NCBI GenBank assembly: GCA_002398405.1
Contig: DGYN01000013.1
Span: forward strand, 27,299 to 69,344
From: Caulobacteraceae bacterium UBA5005
GTDB taxonomy: Bacteria; Pseudomonadota; Alphaproteobacteria; Caulobacterales; Caulobacteraceae
Direction of reading: 5' to 3'
DNA: 42,046 bases
Shown here piece after piece: positions 39,703 to 42,046 of the stretch (its first letter is position 1; every line of letters begins with the position of its first letter). The position numbers and the translations under genes are program-made. The notes under the pieces were generated by a model. It was not told the origin of the DNA and did no database searches. It saw only the letters and a list, made by a program, of their open reading frames with translations.

Positions 39703-40377
39703 ATGCATAGGTTCGGGATCGCGGCCGCGGCCGTACTGTTCGCGGCTGTTTCAGGGACCGCTTATTCGCAGACGGCCCGCTCGCCCGCGGGCGACTGGAT
39801 GGGCGACCTCGTCATCCCCGCCGGGACCTACGAGATCGGCCTGCGCATCGAGGAAGCCTCCCCCGGCGTCTTCAAGGGCTCGATCGGCAGCCACGACACC
39901 GGCCGCTGGGGAACACCGCTTGAGGCCATTACCTTCGACGCCGGCGCCCTGACCTTCACCGCCCCCGCCGCCAACGCCAGCTTCAAGGGCGCCTGGGACC
40001 CGCAGGCCCCGGGCTTCACCGGAACCTACACCAGCGCCGGCGGCCCGGCCCCCATGACCTTCAAGGCCGGCGTCGTTCCGCCGCTCCCGACCGTCCCAGG
40101 GCTCGACGGCCGCTGGGAGGGCGATCTGCAGGGGATCGGGGTGGTGCTGCGCATCTCCAGCGGCCCCCGCGGCACGGCGACCCTGGCCGACTACCCGTCG
40201 ATCAACCGTAACAACGTGGTCATCAGGACCTTGACCCGCGATGGCCAGAAGGTGGCGCTGGCCTCCGCCAACGGCCAGGTGGCCTTCACCGGAACCCTCT
40301 CCGCCGACGGAACCACCCTCGCCGGAACCTGGACGCAGCAGACCTTCGAGATCCCCGTCACCCTGACGAAGAAATAG
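39703..40377 (+). CDS. Exported two-domain beta-rich protein of unknown function
   Basis: A 224-residue exported protein with a signal peptide (residues 1-23, cut after AYS). It has two similar beta-rich units of about 95 residues. One begins AGDWMGDLVIPAGTYEIGLR and includes FKGSIGSHDTGRWGTPLEAI. The other begins DGRWEGDLQGIGVVLRISSG and ends GTWTQQTFEIPVTLTKK. The G-D/R-W-x-G-D-L start and the L-x-GTWTQ...P-L/V-TL end recall the beta module fused to serine hydrolases. Here no hydrolase domain is attached. GAGGAGAG precedes the ATG. It follows the two repeat proteins and may act with them. Confidence 0.72.
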   Translation: MHRFGIAAAAVLFAAVSGTAYSQTARSPAGDWMGDLVIPAGTYEIGLRIEEASPGVFKGSIGSHDTGRWGTPLEAITFDAGALTFTAPAANASFKGAWDPQAPGFTGTYTSAGGPAPMTFKAGVVPPLPTVPGLDGRWEGDLQGIGVVLRISSGPRGTATLADYPSINRNNVVIRTLTRDGQKVALASANGQVAFTGTLSADGTTLAGTWTQQTFEIPVTLTKK

Positions 40378-40385
40378 CGCCAGCC

Positions 40386-40418
40386 GGGGACATGTCGCGC
40401 GCAGCGATACGTGTACCC
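40386..40418. repeat. 33-bp palindromic element related to the ars-flanking repeat
   Basis: GGGGACATGTCGCGC at the left and GATACGTGTACCC at the right form imperfect inverted arms around GCAGC. It shares the GGGGAC...GT(A)CCC ends and the GCGCGCAGCG core with the 72-bp elements at 31675 and 33301, but is about half their length. It begins nine bases after the stop of the preceding gene and may act as its transcript end. Confidence 0.6.
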
Positions 40419-40450
40419 AAAGCGCCCCCAAGAGCCTGCCCGGTCTTGCG

Positions 40451-40603
40451 CTATAGCTCCCGCGCCCGTTCCTTCAGGTGGTTTCGCCGGCTCACCGCGT
40501 TCTTCTCCCGCGCCTTGCGGGACACGATTCCATAGGCGACGGCGCAGGCGATCAGAACCACCGCGAGGCCCGCCACGAGTTCTAAACTGATAAGACTGGA
40601 CAT
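40451..40603 (-). CDS. Very small membrane-anchored protein (50 aa)
   Basis: The predicted peptide begins MSSLISLELVAGLAVVLIAC. It has one membrane helix (about residues 7-27) followed by a strongly basic, helical tail (SRKAREKNAVSRRNHLKERA), a topology like CcmD or other small anchor proteins. It lies 67 bases downstream of argG on the same strand. There is no strong ribosome-binding site, and some codons (TTA) are rare here. It is possible but unproven as a gene. Confidence 0.45.
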   Translation of the reverse strand: MSSLISLELVAGLAVVLIACAVAYGIVSRKAREKNAVSRRNHLKERAREL

Positions 40604-40670
40604 GGCCGGAAAGATAATCCCGCCCCGCCCGGAACCTGCTTAACATCCCCTACGGCGGATTGTCGCAGTC

Positions 40671-41897
40671 CTAGGGGTTGCGCCGGTCCCGCTTGGCCGC
40701 CACTCGCAGGCGCAGGGCGTTGAGCTTGATGAAGCCCGCCGCGTCGCGGTGGTCATAGGCGACCTTGCCCTCTTCGAAGGTGACCAGGTCCTGGTCATAG
40801 AGGGAATAGGGGCTCTCGCGGCCGATGATGGTGACATTGCCCTTGTAGAGCTTCACCGTCACCCGGCCGGTGACCAGCTTCTGCGTGAAATCGATCGCCG
40901 CCTGCAGCATCTCGCGCTCCGGCGCGAACCAGAAGCCGTTGTAGATCAGCTCCGCATAGCGCGGCATCAGCTCGTCCTTGGTGTGCATCGAACCGCGATC
41001 GAGCGTGATGCTCTCGATCCCCCGGTGCGCGGCCAGCAGGATCGTGCCGCCGGGGGTCTCATAGACCCCTCGCGACTTCATGCCGACGAAGCGGTTTTCC
41101 ACCAGGTCCAGCCGCCCGACCCCGTTGTCGTGCCCCAGTTCATTCAACCGGGTCAGCAGGGCTGCGGGGGAAAGCTTCGCCCCGTCGATGGCCACCGGAT
41201 CGCCGCCCTCGAAATCCATGGTGAACACCGTCGGCTTATCCGGCGCATCCTCGGGGCTGATGGTGCGCATGTGCACGAACTCGGGGGCCTCCACCGCCGG
41301 GTCCTCCAGCACCTTTCCCTCGGACGAGGAGTGCAAAAGGTTCGCATCGACGCTGAACGGCGCCTCGCCGCGCTTGTCCTTGCTGATCGGGATCTGGTGC
41401 TGTTCGGCGAACTCGATCAGCTTCTCGCGGCTCTTGAAGTCCCACTCCCGCCACGGCGCGATGACGTGGATGTCTGGCTCCAGGGCGTAGTAGCCGAGTT
41501 CGAAACGCACCTGGTCGTTGCCCTTGCCGGTCGCCCCGTGACAGACCGCGTCGGCGCCGACCTTACGGGCGATCTCGATCTGCTTCTTGGCGATCAGCGG
41601 CCGCGCGATCGAGGTGCCCAGGAGGTACTGGCCCTCATAGACCGTGTTGGCCCGGAACATCGGGAAGACATAGTCGCGGACGAACTCCTCGCGCACGTCC
41701 TCGATGAAGATGTTCTCAGGTTTGATGCCGAGCAGCAGGGCCTTGTCGCGGGCCGGTGACAGCTCCTCGCCCTGACCGAGGTCGGCCGTGAAGGTGATCA
41801 CCTCCGCCTGATACTCGGTCTGCAGCCATTTCAGGATGATCGAGGTGTCGAGGCCGCCGGAATAGGCGAGGACGACCTTCTTGATCGGCGCGGGCAT
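40671..41897 (-). CDS. argG: Argininosuccinate synthase
   Basis: A 408-residue enzyme that joins citrulline and aspartate using ATP in arginine synthesis. The N-terminal KKVVLAYSGGLDTSIILKWL holds the ATP-binding SGGLDTS loop. CHGATGKGNDQVRFE and the SPYSLYDQDLVTFE segment are typical of type I enzymes. The start is ATG 41897 (MPAPIKKVVL), with AAGGA six bases upstream; a longer frame would add 18 unlikely residues. Length is normal. The 149 bases upstream to the window end hold no recognised gene and presumably include its promoter. Confidence 0.97.
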   Translation of the reverse strand: MPAPIKKVVLAYSGGLDTSIILKWLQTEYQAEVITFTADLGQGEELSPARDKALLLGIKPENIFIEDVREEFVRDYVFPMFRANTVYEGQYLLGTSIARPLIAKKQIEIARKVGADAVCHGATGKGNDQVRFELGYYALEPDIHVIAPWREWDFKSREKLIEFAEQHQIPISKDKRGEAPFSVDANLLHSSSEGKVLEDPAVEAPEFVHMRTISPEDAPDKPTVFTMDFEGGDPVAIDGAKLSPAALLTRLNELGHDNGVGRLDLVENRFVGMKSRGVYETPGGTILLAAHRGIESITLDRGSMHTKDELMPRYAELIYNGFWFAPEREMLQAAIDFTQKLVTGRVTVKLYKGNVTIIGRESPYSLYDQDLVTFEEGKVAYDHRDAAGFIKLNALRLRVAAKRDRRNP

Positions 41898-42046
41898 GGG
41901 CGTTCCTTGGGAGTCTAGGGTTCGAGGGGCCTTTAAGGGCGCCTGAGCCACAGGTTCAAGACAGAATGGTCGAACTCTCAGGAGTCCGGTGGAGACAACC
42001 GCTCCATCCTTTCGGTCACCGCAGCGCGTTCCTTCTCCCCTCGGGA

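Noticed and set aside
1..42046. CRISPR arrays, insertion sequences, prophage genes or a replication origin
   Set aside because: No regularly spaced repeats, transposase, integrase, capsid or Rep/DnaA-box cluster was seen anywhere in the window.

Overview
The window is about 42 kb of compact, high-GC DNA with strong G/C bias at third codon positions and many 1-4 base gene overlaps (ATGA, GTGA). Gene content and order point to an alphaproteobacterium of the Caulobacterales type (Caulobacter/Phenylobacterium-like). The cues are the hemC-hemD-Mic60-hemY block, a DUF2794 gene, a DUF1223 gene, a large TonB-dependent receptor, a zinc-type Fur regulator and palindromic intergenic repeats. The genus is inference. 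There is no transposase, integrase, phage gene or CRISPR array.

Layout. 1-674: 3' end of aconitase, then a DUF1223 thioredoxin-fold protein and a 121-bp palindromic repeat. 1560-4269 (minus): tsaD-gpsA-YciI-Rieske operon. 4369-8380 (plus): hemC-hemD-Mic60-like-hemY, then tRNA-Thr(CGT) and a small lipoprotein. 8976-13395: a 982-aa TonB-dependent receptor divergent from a regulator with two TetR domains. 13632-20693: housekeeping and envelope genes (DUF2794, Bax inhibitor-1 family, ThpR, acyltransferase, CHAP hydrolase, CorA, pentapeptide protein, glycine-zipper protein). 20726-21312: a RelB/ParE-type toxin-antitoxin pair. 21378-25722: DUF488, an alpha/beta hydrolase, a Zur-like regulator with a thioesterase, and a cytochrome b plus molybdopterin oxidoreductase pair. 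25719-28966 (minus): acid phosphatase, a frameshifted deoxyhypusine-synthase-like gene and an ornithine-decarboxylase-like gene.

29114-33301 is a coherent phosphate/arsenate region. A triple Pho box precedes a phosphate-selective porin and an orphan PstS-type binding protein. A strong terminator follows, then an arsR-arsC-aqpS cassette. The cassette is bracketed by two 72-bp near-identical inverted repeats. Arsenate enters by phosphate routes, ArsC would reduce it, and the aquaglyceroporin could let arsenite out, so the adjacency makes physiological sense.

33372-41897: an unusual single ORF joining a TetR-type DNA-binding domain to a GT4 glycosyltransferase; a divergent TetR regulator; two very small membrane proteins; an m5C methyltransferase and a Vsr endonuclease on either side of cysK; a cluster of small exported proteins built from repeated, apparently uncharacterised domains; and argG. 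The best candidates for new biology are the repeat-bracketed ars cassette, the TetR-glycosyltransferase fusion, and the exported repeat-domain cluster at 38.7-40.4 kb. No intergenic stretch exceeds 300 bases; the longest is the 258 bases before the porin, which holds the Pho box.
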